NCBI GenBank assembly: GCA_018457305.1
Contig: JAGYHM010000012.1
Span: 1-17,215 of the forward strand
Length of the DNA stretch: 17,215 bases
Direction: 5' to 3'
Source: Fusobacterium sp.
GTDB taxonomy: Bacteria; Fusobacteriota; Fusobacteriia; Fusobacteriales; Fusobacteriaceae
The notes below the pieces were generated by a model. It did no database searches. It had not been told where the DNA came from and worked only from the letters and a program-made list of their open reading frames with translations. Shown here piece by piece: positions 1 through 9,087 of the stretch (the first letter of the stretch is position 1; each line of letters opens with the position of its first letter). Made by a program: the position numbers and the translations under genes.

Positions 1-2
1 AA

Positions 3-3000
3 ATTTATAAAATAGGTAATTTTGGATATGTTAATTTAGATAAGGGTTTAGTAGTTTACGACGACTTTGAGGAAGAAATTAAAGATATAAATATTAAATT
101 TTTATTTGATAAAACTGATATAAGAGCAAATGCTGATTATAATATTTTTGGAAATAAAGAAAAAGCAAATTTGACTTTACTTGATAAAAAATTAAATATT
201 TCAGCCTCTTTAAAAAATATAAATTCAGAAAAAATTTTAAAATATAAATTTTTACAAGATAAAAAAATAGATTTAGGTGGAATAAATATTAAAAATATTT
301 TTTCAAAACTTACTTATTCTAAAAATGAAGGCTTATCTATAAGTGTAAATTCAGATTTGAATAATTCAAAATTTAAAAATATTATTTTTAAAGATTTAAA
401 ATTAAATTATTTTTCAAAAGACAAAGAAAAAAGTTTAAAAAATTCTTATTTATTAGTAGATATTTTTGATATGGAAGAAAAAATATTATTTGATATGGAG
501 AATAAAAAAGAAAATATTTATAATATTAAATTAAAAAATTCTTCAGATAAAGCTAGTAATTTAATACCCAATATAGAGGCAGATATAAATTTTATAAATG
601 AAAAAGAAAAATTAAATTTTGATTTTTCATCGGACTTAGTTAATTTTAAAGGAAATTATTTTAAAGAGAAAAATAAATTAGAAATTTTAGGAGAAAATTT
701 TAATTTAGATTTTGATAATAAAAATAAATTTATTATTTTTAAGAGTATAAAAAATAAGCAAAATAATTTAGCTTTAGATTTATTTTATAATTTAGCTAAT
801 AATAATTTCGATTTAAAATACGATGCCAATAAATTTGAATTAAATAAAAAATATAAAGATGAAGATATATTTTTAAATTTTTCTGGAAAAGGTTTTGTTA
901 AAAAAGAAAATAATATTATATCTTCCAAAGGAAATATACAAAATTTAAGTGGAAAGTACAAAAACTACTTTTTAGAAAATTTGAGTACAAATTATTTTAC
1001 TAAACAAGAAAATAAAAAAACTGTTACAGAACTACATGGAGAAGTTTCAGAGATTTTTTATGATAAATATAGTTTGGCTGGATTGAGATTTGATTTAGGT
1101 TTAAAAGATAATATTTTAAAAATCTTTGATATAGAAAATTCAAAAATTTCTACTCATGGAGAAGTGAATTTAAGAGATAAAAATATTGATTTAAGTTTTA
1201 ATATAAATAACTTGAATAATGAAGATTTAATGCTAGATAAACTTTCTTTTAATCTTGGAAGTCTAAAAGGAAATATTTTTGGAAATCTAAAAAATCCCAG
1301 TTCAAATATAATTTTTGATAATTTAGAATTAGATTTAGATAAATATGGGAAATTAAATACTAATGGAGAATTAAATTTAAAAGATAAAAAAATAAATATT
1401 CCTTTTATAAACTCAGATAACCACAAATTGACTGGAAACTATGACATAGAAACTGGAAGATATAACGGTAGAGTAAATCTTTTTGAGGAAAATGTAAATA
1501 AATATTCACCTCTAAAAGAATTGAGAGCAAGACTTATATCTCAAATAGATATCACAGGAATATTCTCAAAAGAAAGCAAAGAATTAAATGCACTGATAGA
1601 AGGAAATTTAGATAGAGTATTTTATAAGACAAAAAATATGCCTAATTTATATTTTAATCTAAAGTATGCTAATGCTAAAGACTTTATAGATGGCTTATTA
1701 GAAATAAATAAAATTTCAATATTAAATGAAAGAAAAAAAGAAATTATATCTTTAAACGGACAAATAGATTTAGCTAAAAAATATTTAGAGATTTTCACTG
1801 AAAATAAGGAACAGGAAATTAGTTTATCGAAATTAAAAAGTTATTTCCCAGTAAATTATATAAAAGGTAAATTTTTAACAGATTTTTATGCTAAAGGAAA
1901 TTTTGAGAATCCTTACTATAAGTTAAGTTTAAAATCATGCAATACAAAGGTTAAAGATGTTGAGTTAGATGATATAGAAATTTTATTAACTGGAGATACT
2001 AAACGAGTTAATTTAGAAAAATTTAATTTGGATTATGCTAAAAATATTTTTTATGGTAATGGAGCTTATAATTTAAAAGATAAAACTTATTCCTTAAATT
2101 TAAAATCAAACGAAGTTGATTTTATTGTTTTAAATAAATTCTTAAAAGATAGGAATATTGAAAATTTATCTGGGAAAGCTAATGTTGATATTAGATTAAA
2201 TCAAAATAACTCAAGTGGTTCTTTTAAAGTTTCCGATTTAAGTTTCAATATTCCAAAATATAATTTTAAATTATCTGATTTGAATTCAAAAATTTCATTA
2301 AAAAATGATAAAATAATTATAAATTCTATAAAAAGTAATATGAATGATGGAAATTTTGAAGCAGATGGATATATAGAGGTTCCGAAAACATTGACGGTTT
2401 TCAATAAGGAAATTTTAAAAAAATTAAATTATTCTATAAATACTAAGTTAGATAATTTTAGGCATAAGTTTCCAGATGTTTCAGATATAGCTTTTCACTC
2501 TAATATCTTATTAAGTAACAAAAAAATTGAAGGAGCTCTTTATTTAGATGATGGAACTATCTATGATATACCAAATAATTATAAAAGTATTTGGAAAATA
2601 ATTTCTTCATTTTTATTTAAAAAAGTTAAGAAAAATAAAAAAGATAATAAAGTAGAATATGAATTACCTGATTATCTTAAAGATTTACCGTACTTAAATT
2701 TAGCAGTTATTGCAAATAAACCTCTTATTTTGAATATGAATAATTTTACAACTTTCGTAGATGAAGTAAAAGGTGAAGTTTATGCAAACTTGAATTTAAA
2801 AGGAGAAAATGGAAAGTTTTATATACTTGGAAATGTAGAAGGGCAAAAGGGACATTTAATTTTAAATTCAAATTTATTTGAATTAGATAAAGCATTGGTT
2901 TCATTTAATAAGAAAGACTTATTTTTGCCAAAATTTGATCCGAATATTTCTTTAGAAAGTAGGGTAAGACTTGCTAATGATACAACGAATTTTAATATCA

Positions 3001-3620
3001 GTGGAAATTTAAAAAAATTAAGATATAATATTGCTTCAAGAAGTGGAAGTTCTAATGGAGAGCTAAATTCTTTAATAGAAGACATAAAAAATGGAGAAGT
3101 ACAGACAGAAACTAACACACCTTATTATAATTTATTAAAAAATATAATTAGTGATCAAGTGACACAGACATTTTTTGGAAAAACAACTAAAACGGTAAAA
3201 AATATGTTTAATCTTTCTAAATTGAGATTGAGATCGGATATTTCAACATCAAATATCAATGATATAGAGTATTTTATCGGAGAGAGAGAAAATAGTGTAA
3301 AATCTTTTAGATTAAATACAATTCTTGAAGTTGAAGATAATTTATATAAAGATAAAATTTTTATAAATGCTAACACAAGATTATTTTCAACAAATACGAA
3401 CTTAAATGATAGATATTCAAAGATAAATGACGATAAGGTTAGAGAATATGATGTAAATTTAGAATATAGACAAAAAAATTATAGTATTGGGGTTGGAGTG
3501 GGAAATATTCCACAAAAATATAGAACAGATTTAGAAAGAGATTACGATAAGAAAAATTATCATGTGAATTTCAAATTTAGAAAAAAATTTAATAATTTTT
3601 CTGAATTATTTTCTTTTTAA
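3..3620 (+). CDS. tamB: TamB-like translocation/assembly protein, 5'-truncated by the window edge
   Basis: The reading frame is open from the first complete codon at position 3, so the 5' end lies outside the window and the TTG at 171 is not the start. About 1205 residues are visible. The protein is a long series of short alternating beta-strand segments rich in N, K, D, L and I, as expected for the elongated beta-taco/AsmA-like fold of TamB (DUF490). The C-terminal third fits the TamB domain, with stretches such as NVEGQKGHLILNSN and NISLESRVRLANDTTNF followed by a basic, strand-rich end finishing in Phe. TamB-family proteins are anchored in the inner membrane, span the periplasm and work with an Omp85 protein (TamA or BamA) in outer-membrane protein or lipid transport. 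bamA begins 61 bases downstream, which supports the call. The N-terminal anchor cannot be checked here. The family assignment is firm, the exact substrate unknown. Confidence 0.85.
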   Translation: MYKIGNFGYVNLDKGLVVYDDFEEEIKDINIKFLFDKTDIRANADYNIFGNKEKANLTLLDKKLNISASLKNINSEKILKYKFLQDKKIDLGGINIKNIFSKLTYSKNEGLSISVNSDLNNSKFKNIIFKDLKLNYFSKDKEKSLKNSYLLVDIFDMEEKILFDMENKKENIYNIKLKNSSDKASNLIPNIEADINFINEKEKLNFDFSSDLVNFKGNYFKEKNKLEILGENFNLDFDNKNKFIIFKSIKNKQNNLALDLFYNLANNNFDLKYDANKFELNKKYKDEDIFLNFSGKGFVKKENNIISSKGNIQNLSGKYKNYFLENLSTNYFTKQENKKTVTELHGEVSEIFYDKYSLAGLRFDLGLKDNILKIFDIENSKISTHGEVNLRDKNIDLSFNINNLNNEDLMLDKLSFNLGSLKGNIFGNLKNPSSNIIFDNLELDLDKYGKLNTNGELNLKDKKINIPFINSDNHKLTGNYDIETGRYNGRVNLFEENVNKYSPLKELRARLISQIDITGIFSKESKELNALIEGNLDRVFYKTKNMPNLYFNLKYANAKDFIDGLLEINKISILNERKKEIISLNGQIDLAKKYLEIFTENKEQEISLSKLKSYFPVNYIKGKFLTDFYAKGNFENPYYKLSLKSCNTKVKDVELDDIEILLTGDTKRVNLEKFNLDYAKNIFYGNGAYNLKDKTYSLNLKSNEVDFIVLNKFLKDRNIENLSGKANVDIRLNQNNSSGSFKVSDLSFNIPKYNFKLSDLNSKISLKNDKIIINSIKSNMNDGNFEADGYIEVPKTLTVFNKEILKKLNYSINTKLDNFRHKFPDVSDIAFHSNILLSNKKIEGALYLDDGTIYDIPNNYKSIWKIISSFLFKKVKKNKKDNKVEYELPDYLKDLPYLNLAVIANKPLILNMNNFTTFVDEVKGEVYANLNLKGENGKFYILGNVEGQKGHLILNSNLFELDKALVSFNKKDLFLPKFDPNISLESRVRLANDTTNFNISGNLKKLRYNIASRSGSSNGELNSLIEDIKNGEVQTETNTPYYNLLKNIISDQVTQTFFGKTTKTVKNMFNLSKLRLRSDISTSNINDIEYFIGERENSVKSFRLNTILEVEDNLYKDKIFINANTRLFSTNTNLNDRYSKINDDKVREYDVNLEYRQKNYSIGVGVGNIPQKYRTDLERDYDKKNYHVNFKFRKKFNNFSELFSF

Positions 3621-3648
3621 GCTTTTAAATTATTTATAAATGTGATAT

Positions 3649-3654
3649 TATAAT
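3649..3654 (+). promoter_or_regulatory. Possible -10 element upstream of bamA
   Basis: A perfect TATAAT lies in the 61-base tamB-bamA gap, 28 bases before the bamA start codon. I find no convincing -35 hexamer at the right distance, and the region is so A/T-rich that a chance match is likely. bamA may simply be cotranscribed with tamB. Confidence 0.25.
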
Positions 3655-3681
3655 ATATAAAATACTAAATGGAGGAGTAAT

Positions 3682-5850
3682 ATGAAAAAGAAAGTTATTG
3701 TACTTTTGATGTTGTTATTGAGTTTAAGTGTTTTTGCAGAGCTTACTAATTTACCGATCAAACATATAAATATAATTAATAATACACAAGTACCTAATGA
3801 AGTTATTAAAGCAAATATGAAAATGAATGAAGGAGATGTTTTCAAAACTGAAAATATGTTGGAAGATTTTAAGTCATTAAAAAATACTGGTTATTTTGAT
3901 GATGTAGTTATAAATCCTACTTCTTTTGATGGTGGAGTTAAAATAGCTATTTCAGTTGTAGAAAAGCCAAATGTTATGGCTTTGTTATCTAAAAAGGGAA
4001 TAGTTGGACTTCAAGACAGGGGAGATATTGATAAATCTTTAATTATTTCAAATATTAGTATTTCTGGAAATAAATTTTTAGCAGATAATGAAATTTTACC
4101 TTTAATGAATTTGAATACCGGAGAATATTATTCTAAAAGTAAAGTTTTAAATACTCAGAAAGCTTTATTGGCATCTGGTTATTTTTCAAATGTTGTTCCT
4201 AGAACTGTAAAAAATGGAGGAAAGTTATCTTTAAATTTTGAAGTAACAGAAAATCCAATAATTAGAGATGTATTAATAACTGGAAATACAGTTTTTGAAG
4301 ATGAACAGTTAAAGTCTTTATTAGCAAGTAAAGTTGGAAAAGTTCAAAATTATAATGCTTTAAATGAAGATAGAAATAGAATACTTGAAGCGTATAATAG
4401 AAGTGGTTTTACTCTTGTAAATATTTCTGATATGAAACTTGATGAAAATAATAATTTAAGAATTAATATAGTTGAAGGAATTGTTAGAAGTATACAAGTG
4501 AAGAAAATGATAACTAAACAAAAAGGAAACAGAAGAAAGCCTAATGATGATACATTAAAAACTAAATCTTATGTAATTGATAGAGAAATTGAAATAATTC
4601 CAGGAAAAATTTTCAATAATAATGACTATCAAGCAACTCTAAATAACTTAATGAGATTAGGAATATTTAAAAATGTAAAATATGAAGCAAGAAGTATTCC
4701 AGGAGATCCACAAGGAATAAACTTAATTCTTTTAATAGATGAAGATAGAACTGCTACTTTACAAGGGTCAATATCTTATGGTTCAGAAGTTGGATTTATG
4801 GGTTCAGTTGCACTTAAAGATATTAACTGGAATGGAAAAGGGCAAGAATTTGGATTTAATGTAGAAAAATCAAATAAAAATTACACTGGATTTAATATTA
4901 ATTTCTTTGATCCTTGGATAAAAAATACAGATAGAGTATCTTGGGGTTGGGGAGCATATAAAACATCTTATGGAGATGGTTCTAGTAATTTATTTGGAGA
5001 TATTAATACTTTAGGTTTTAAAGTAAATATTGGTAAAGGACTTTCAAGAAATGTAGTTTTAAGTATAGGTGCTAAAGTAGAACAAGTTAAAGAAAAACAT
5101 AGTAAAGGAGCATTTGCTCCTGATAAACAAGGAAACTTCTATTACCCTCATGGTTGGCTAAAACATTCTAAAGATATAAAAGGAGAAAAAAGTTGGTTAC
5201 ATCCAATTACTGGTATAGATGATAAATATTTAATTTGGAGTGTGTATCCTTACTTAAGTTATGATTCAAGAAATAATTATTATAATCCTACAAAAGGAAC
5301 TTTTGCTAAATTTCAAATAGAAGCAGGGCATGCAGGTGGATATAAGGCAGACTATTTTGGAAATGCAACTTTAGAACTTAGAAAATATCACAAAGGTTTA
5401 TTTAAAAATAATATTTTTGCATATAGAGCAATAGCTGGGTATATGACTAAATCTACTAAAGAATCTCAAAGATTCTGGGTAGGTGGAGGAAATTCTTTAA
5501 GAGGTTATGATGGAGGTTTCTTTAAAGGGACTCAGAAGGTTGTAGCAACTATAGAAAATAGAACTCAAATCAACGATATACTTGGAATAGTTTTATTTGC
5601 TGATGCTGGTAGAGCTTGGAAAAACGAAGGAAGAGATCCAAATTATGATCCGTTCGATCAAGGACAGTATGTACGTAAATCTGGAAAAGATAGAGCTAGA
5701 TTGGGAAGAAATATTGCAACAACTGCAGGTGTAGGTCTTAGACTTAATACACCAATGGGACCATTAAGATTTGACTTTGGTTGGCCAGTTGGAAATAAAA
5801 TGGATAAAGAAGGAATGAAGTTCTATTTCAATATGGGACAATCTTTCTAA
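3682..5850 (+). CDS. bamA: BamA, outer-membrane beta-barrel assembly protein (Omp85 family)
   Basis: 722 residues. BamA is the central subunit of the BAM complex and folds and inserts beta-barrel proteins into the outer membrane. A Sec signal peptide (residues 1-19, ending SVFA before Glu20) precedes four recognisable POTRA repeats, at about 24-96, 121-192, 193-266 and 267-355. The fourth contains a basic insertion around KGNRRKPNDD. The remaining ~366 residues form the 16-strand Omp85 barrel. Its loop-6 signature is LRGY at 606-609 (VRGF/Y family motif, Arg607), and the chain ends in a beta-signal closing with Phe (FYFNMGQSF). Proteobacterial BamA normally has five POTRAs, so four is shorter, though the family number varies. 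The start is fixed by GGAGGAG seven to ten bases upstream. It sits between tamB and skp, as in the classical bamA-skp-lpxD cluster. Confidence 0.95.
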   Translation: MKKKVIVLLMLLLSLSVFAELTNLPIKHINIINNTQVPNEVIKANMKMNEGDVFKTENMLEDFKSLKNTGYFDDVVINPTSFDGGVKIAISVVEKPNVMALLSKKGIVGLQDRGDIDKSLIISNISISGNKFLADNEILPLMNLNTGEYYSKSKVLNTQKALLASGYFSNVVPRTVKNGGKLSLNFEVTENPIIRDVLITGNTVFEDEQLKSLLASKVGKVQNYNALNEDRNRILEAYNRSGFTLVNISDMKLDENNNLRINIVEGIVRSIQVKKMITKQKGNRRKPNDDTLKTKSYVIDREIEIIPGKIFNNNDYQATLNNLMRLGIFKNVKYEARSIPGDPQGINLILLIDEDRTATLQGSISYGSEVGFMGSVALKDINWNGKGQEFGFNVEKSNKNYTGFNINFFDPWIKNTDRVSWGWGAYKTSYGDGSSNLFGDINTLGFKVNIGKGLSRNVVLSIGAKVEQVKEKHSKGAFAPDKQGNFYYPHGWLKHSKDIKGEKSWLHPITGIDDKYLIWSVYPYLSYDSRNNYYNPTKGTFAKFQIEAGHAGGYKADYFGNATLELRKYHKGLFKNNIFAYRAIAGYMTKSTKESQRFWVGGGNSLRGYDGGFFKGTQKVVATIENRTQINDILGIVLFADAGRAWKNEGRDPNYDPFDQGQYVRKSGKDRARLGRNIATTAGVGLRLNTPMGPLRFDFGWPVGNKMDKEGMKFYFNMGQSF

Positions 5851-5917
5851 AAAAATTAGGTTATTTAATTAAAATTTATTAAATATAAAAAATTTAAAAT
5901 ATACTAGGAGGTATAAA

Positions 5918-6391
5918 ATGAAAAAATTATTAATAGTTGCATCTTTATTATTAGCAACTTCAGCATTTGCTGAAAAAATTGGAGTTATTGATACTCAAAA
6001 AGTTGTTTCAAATTATTCAGGAGCTTTAACAGCACAAAAATCTTTAGAGGCAGAAGCACAAAGACTTGATAATCAATTAAAACAAAAGGAAATAGCTTTA
6101 CAAAAAGAACAAATTTCTTTAGAAAAAAAGGGAGATAAATTAACTGCAGCTGATAAAAAAGCATTTGAAAAGAAAGTACAAGATTTTCAAAAATATGTGG
6201 CTAATTCTCGTGAAAAATTTGGGAAAACTCAATTTAGTAAATTAGAAAAAATTGATAATATATTAAATAAGGCTGTTGAAAAAGTAGCTAAAGATGGAGG
6301 ATATGACTTCATTTATGAAAAATCTGCTGTTAGATTTGGTGGAGAAGATGTAACTGATAAAGTAGCAAAAGAAATAGAAAAAATTAAATAA
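5918..6391 (+). CDS. skp: Skp/OmpH family periplasmic chaperone
   Basis: 157 residues, with a signal peptide ending SAFA at residues 15-18, giving a mature protein of about 139 residues, close to the size of E. coli Skp. The mature N-terminus ([15 protein letters not shown]) is the typical OmpH first strand. Residues ~45-110 form a Lys/Glu/Gln-rich helical hairpin, predicted as the coiled-coil arms of the trimeric jellyfish-shaped chaperone. The end ([22 protein letters not shown]) is the conserved closing strand and helix. Skp binds unfolded outer-membrane proteins leaving the Sec translocon and delivers them to BamA, whose gene is 67 bases upstream. An AGGAGG site six bases before the ATG sets the start. 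No terminator is visible before lpxD, so skp and lpxD are probably cotranscribed. Confidence 0.92.
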   Translation: MKKLLIVASLLLATSAFAEKIGVIDTQKVVSNYSGALTAQKSLEAEAQRLDNQLKQKEIALQKEQISLEKKGDKLTAADKKAFEKKVQDFQKYVANSREKFGKTQFSKLEKIDNILNKAVEKVAKDGGYDFIYEKSAVRFGGEDVTDKVAKEIEKIK

Positions 6392-6414
6392 GAAAAAATT
6401 TAAGGAGGAGAGTT

Positions 6415-7407
6415 ATGAAATATAAAATTTCTGATATTATAACTCTTCTCAATGCAGAATATAAAGGAGAGGTTATAGAAAGTGTTTCTAAACTTTCTCC
6501 TTTTTTTCATTCTGATGAGGAGAGTTTAACTTTTGCAGCTGATGAAAAATTTTTAAAAAATTTAGATAAAACTGCTGCTAAAGTAATTATTGTTCCAGAT
6601 ATTCCGTTGCCAGAAGATATAGGAAAAAGTTATATTATTGTTAAAGATAGTCCAAGAATTATTATGCCAAAACTTTTAAATTTTTTTAAAAGAGAAGTAA
6701 AACCTTTTGAAAATATGATAGAAAAATCTTCCAAAGTAGGAGAAAATTCTAATATCGCTCCTAATGTATATATAGGCCATGATGTTGTAATAGGAGATAA
6801 TGTAACTATTTATCCTAATGTAAGCATAGGAGAGGGAACTATAGTTGATGATAACACTACAATTTATTCTGGTGTTAATATAAGAGAATTTTCTAAAATA
6901 GGAAAGAGATGTGTTATTCAACCAGGAGCTGTAATAGGTTCTGATGGCTTTGGTTTTGTTAAGGTTGGTGGAAATAATCAAAAAATTGAACAGATTGGTT
7001 CTGTAATTATAGAAGATGATGTTGAAATTGGAGCTAATACTACAATAGACAGAGGAGCAATAGGAGACACAATTATCAAAAAATTTACTAAGATAGATAA
7101 TTTAGTTCAAATTGCACATAATGATATACTTGGAGAAAACTGTTTAATTATTTCACAAGTTGGAATTGCTGGAAGTACAACTATTGGAAATAATGTAACG
7201 ATTGCTGGACAAACTGGTGTTGCTGGACATATAACAATAGGAGATAATGTTATGATAGGTGGCAGATCAGGCGTCAGTGGAAATGTAGAAAGCAATCAAA
7301 TTTTATCTGGTTATCCTTTAGTAGACCATAAAGAAGATTTAAAAATTAAAATTGCACTTAAAAAATTACCAGAACTTTTAAAAAGAGTAAAAAAATTAGA
7401 AAAATAA
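6415..7407 (+). CDS. lpxD: UDP-3-O-(3-hydroxyacyl)glucosamine N-acyltransferase
   Basis: 330 residues. LpxD transfers an (R)-3-hydroxyacyl chain from acyl carrier protein to the 2-amino group of UDP-3-O-acylglucosamine, the third step of lipid A synthesis, in the cytoplasm. The N-terminal ~100 residues form the uridine-binding domain ([15 protein letters not shown] region). Residues ~105-290 are a left-handed beta-helix of hexapeptide repeats ([IV]G.[ND]V.I pattern), and the last ~30 residues are a basic helix. The family signature GSDGFGF is present, and the likely catalytic base is His235 in QIAHN. AAGGAGGAG lies just before the ATG, and the gap to skp is 23 bases, consistent with one operon. 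fabZ and lpxA, often next in Proteobacteria, are absent downstream: the gene is followed by repeat DNA and a convergent operon. Confidence 0.95.
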   Translation: MKYKISDIITLLNAEYKGEVIESVSKLSPFFHSDEESLTFAADEKFLKNLDKTAAKVIIVPDIPLPEDIGKSYIIVKDSPRIIMPKLLNFFKREVKPFENMIEKSSKVGENSNIAPNVYIGHDVVIGDNVTIYPNVSIGEGTIVDDNTTIYSGVNIREFSKIGKRCVIQPGAVIGSDGFGFVKVGGNNQKIEQIGSVIIEDDVEIGANTTIDRGAIGDTIIKKFTKIDNLVQIAHNDILGENCLIISQVGIAGSTTIGNNVTIAGQTGVAGHITIGDNVMIGGRSGVSGNVESNQILSGYPLVDHKEDLKIKIALKKLPELLKRVKKLEK

Positions 7408-7487
7408 AAAGAGGGCTCCGCCCCCAAAACCCCTAAAAATTTTTTACAATAATCTATTTAGATAAATCTTCAAATTATTTTTTATAT
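7408..7487. other. Non-coding region after lpxD, with GC-rich arms and an AT-rich centre
   Basis: This stretch holds a small GGGC-TCC-GCCC hairpin (about 7413-7423), then CCCC at 7430-7433 within AAAACCCCTAAAAA, then AT-rich sequence with a minor ATCTA-TT-TAGAT palindrome (7452-7463). The CCCC could pair with the GGGG at 7489-7492 that opens the repeat downstream, so it may be the outer arm of that element. I see no classical hairpin followed directly by a T-run that would end the lpxD transcript. Confidence 0.45.
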
Positions 7488-7557
7488 TGGGGTGTTGGGG
7501 CAATAGCCCCAACACCAAAAAGGGCGAGCAAGAGCATAAGCTCAGGCGAGCCAAGAA
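7488..7557 (+). repeat. GC-rich structured non-coding repeat, copy A
   Basis: The core is a perfect 11-bp hairpin, GGTGTTGGGGC (7491-7501), loop AATA, GCCCCAACACC (7506-7516). It is followed by A-rich sequence and a GGGCGAGC...GAGCATAAGCTC...GGCGAGCC module with its own small stem. A diverged second copy lies inverted at 8991-9049. Shared features, read in this element's own direction, are TGGGGTG, the GGGGC-loop-GCCCC hairpin ending in ACAC, AAAAGG(G)CGAGCA and GCC-AA at the end. It has no ORF. Its GC content contrasts sharply with the surrounding genes, and neither side of the hairpin has a T-run, so it is not a standard terminator. Confidence 0.7.
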
Positions 7558-7582
7558 ATCAAAATTATAATTTTCTTAAATA

Positions 7583-7616
7583 TAAAAAATGAGGCTCCCT
7601 ACACTATAGCCTCATT
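7583..7616 (-). terminator. Rho-independent terminator of the nfeD-qmcA operon
   Basis: A perfect 9-bp stem AATGAGGCT (7588-7596) / AGCCTCATT (7608-7616) with an 11-base loop. Read on the minus strand it is followed at once by a run of T (complement of the A-run 7583-7589). It lies about 20 bases beyond the qmcA stop codon. Confidence 0.88.
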
Positions 7617-7635
7617 ATATTTTATAAATTAAAAT

Positions 7636-8520
7636 TTATTTTACTTCTTTAATTGTTTGAACAAGTCCAGCTAAATTTTGAATTTCACTAGGAATAATAA
7701 TTTTTGTTGCTTGTCCGTCAGCAACTTTTTCTAATGCTTTAAGAGATTTCAAAGCTAAAATTTCTTTCGTAGGCATAGCTTCATTTAAAACTTTTATTCC
7801 TTCTGCCTCTGCAGTTTGAACTTCTAAAATTGCTTTTGCAGTTCCCTCAGCCTCTTTAATTTTAACTTCTTTTTCTGCTTCTGCTCTTAAAATAGCAGAT
7901 TGTTTTTCCCCTTCTGCAACTAAAATTGCAGATTCTCTTGTTGCCTGTGCTTCTAAAATTTTTGCTCTCTTTTCTCTTTCTGCTTTCATTTCTTTTTCCA
8001 TTGCATTTCTAATATCTTCTGGAGGAAGAATAGACTTTAATTCAACCCTATTAACTTTTATTCCCCAAGGGTCAGTTGCCTCATCTAATTCTTGACGCAT
8101 TTTTGTATTGATAATATCTCTTGAAGTCAAAGTCTGGTCAACTGTCATATCTCCTATAATATTTCTTAAAGTTGTTGCAGTTAAATTTTCAATGGCAGAA
8201 ATAGGTCTTTCAACTCCGTAAGTATATAGTTTTGGATCTGTAATTTGAAAATAAACTACTGTATCAATTTGCATAGTTGCGTTATCTTTTGTGATAACAG
8301 CTTGTGGTGGAAAATCAACTACTTGTTCTTTTAAAGATACAATTCTTGAAATTCTATCAAAGAAAGGATTTATAAAATTTAATCCAGAGTGTAAAGTTGA
8401 AGAATATTTCCCTAATTTTTCCACAATATAAACCCTAGATTCTGGAACAATTTTCACTGCTTTTAAAGTAATTAAAACTGTGATTATAAATATAAGTACA
8501 AAAAATGGTACATAAAACAT
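7636..8520 (-). CDS. qmcA: SPFH/stomatin-like membrane protein (QmcA family)
   Basis: 294 residues. An N-terminal membrane segment (about 3-22) is followed by a Band-7/SPFH domain (about 25-180) carrying typical stomatin stretches: RVYIVEKLGKYS, SLKEQVVDFPPQAVITKDN, RNIIGDMTVDQTLTSRD and DPWGIKVNRVELKSI. Next comes a long charged Ala/Glu/Lys coiled coil (about 180-250) with LRAEAEKEVKIKEAEG-like repeats, then a C-terminal segment of the oligomerising kind. These proteins form large membrane-bound cages or microdomains linked to membrane protein quality control. A strong AGGAGG precedes the ATG. The gene is 17 bases behind nfeD, the usual partner of bacterial stomatins. The family is clear; the physiological role in this organism is not known from sequence. 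Confidence 0.92.
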   Translation of the reverse strand: MFYVPFFVLIFIITVLITLKAVKIVPESRVYIVEKLGKYSSTLHSGLNFINPFFDRISRIVSLKEQVVDFPPQAVITKDNATMQIDTVVYFQITDPKLYTYGVERPISAIENLTATTLRNIIGDMTVDQTLTSRDIINTKMRQELDEATDPWGIKVNRVELKSILPPEDIRNAMEKEMKAEREKRAKILEAQATRESAILVAEGEKQSAILRAEAEKEVKIKEAEGTAKAILEVQTAEAEGIKVLNEAMPTKEILALKSLKALEKVADGQATKIIIPSEIQNLAGLVQTIKEVK

Positions 8521-8537
8521 ATTAAAAACCTCCTAAA

Positions 8538-8966
8538 TTATTTTTTTATAACTATTTTATTCCCTTGAAATTCTACAATGGTTGCAACATCATCTTTAGA
8601 AAATTCATCTGAACTTATAGCAGTCCAAACAGAACCTTTAAATTTAACATCATAAAAATAAGTAGAATTTTCAGTAAAATTAAATTTTAAAATTTTCACA
8701 GAACTTCCAACCATTGAAGAAGAAAAATCTTCTTTGTTTTTATCTAAATATTTTTTTGCATAAGGTCTTGTAAATAATATCAAAAAAATTGAACACAAAA
8801 CAAAAAATGGAAACTCTATTCTAAAATTTATAAAAATCAGTGCTATTGGAATAGTTAGTCCTGATGCTATTGCAAACCAAACACTTACAAGACTTGGAAT
8901 TACAATTTCAATAACAGAAAAAACTAAAACCAAAGCAGTCCATATTAAATAATTTTCAATAAACAA
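8538..8966 (-). CDS. nfeD: NfeD family membrane protein, short form
   Basis: 142 residues. It has an N-terminal membrane region of about 75 residues with two or three hydrophobic segments, the first IWTALVLVFSVIEIVIPSLV. A soluble C-terminal domain (about 85-142) runs from MVGSSVKILKFNF to VATIVEFQGNKIVIKK and matches the NfeD OB-fold. The ClpP-like protease domain of long NfeD proteins is missing, so this is the short form. NfeD proteins pair with SPFH/stomatins and probably shape or regulate their membrane assemblies, which fits the immediately downstream qmcA. The start is a TTG at 8966, preceded on the minus strand by GAGGTGATAAC. No ATG fits the domain better, so the rare codon is accepted. 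Confidence 0.87.
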   Translation of the reverse strand: MFIENYLIWTALVLVFSVIEIVIPSLVSVWFAIASGLTIPIALIFINFRIEFPFFVLCSIFLILFTRPYAKKYLDKNKEDFSSSMVGSSVKILKFNFTENSTYFYDVKFKGSVWTAISSDEFSKDDVATIVEFQGNKIVIKK

Positions 8967-8990
8967 GTTATCACCTCTTTTTTATTTTTT

Positions 8991-9049
8991 GGCTAGCCCG
9001 CTTCACTGCTCGCCTTTTGTGTCGGGGCTGTCGCCCCGACGACACCCCA
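8991..9049 (-). repeat. GC-rich structured non-coding repeat, copy B (inverted relative to copy A)
   Basis: A perfect 8-bp hairpin, GTCGGGGC (9021-9028), loop TGTC, GCCCCGAC (9033-9040), extended by GTGTC/GACAC with a three-base bulge. Read on the minus strand it continues as AAAAGGCGAGCAGTGAAGC and GGGCTAGCC, matching the order of modules in copy A at 7488-7557. A CACCCC (9043-9048) can also pair with GGGGTTT at 9068-9074 as an outer arm. It lies just upstream of nfeD and so would be inside the nfeD leader RNA. Confidence 0.68.
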
Positions 9050-9087
9050 CTTAACAAAGATTTATTCGGGGTTTAAGCCTCACAAAG

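Noticed and set aside
171..173. TTG as start of the tamB-like gene
   Set aside because: The frame stays open to the window edge with similar composition upstream, so the gene is simply cut off.
1154..3376. Several 60-100 residue minus-strand frames across tamB
   Set aside because: Antisense shadows of a verified coding region, with low-complexity Phe/Leu/Ser content and no ribosome binding sites.
6676..7295. Minus-strand frames opposite lpxD
   Set aside because: Tyr/Ile/Ser-rich mirror of the hexapeptide repeats in lpxD, with no independent support.
7408..7557. CRISPR array or riboswitch in the GC-rich stretch after lpxD
   Set aside because: There are no regularly spaced direct repeats, and the structure does not match a riboswitch class I can recognise. 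A two-copy inverted repeat fits better.
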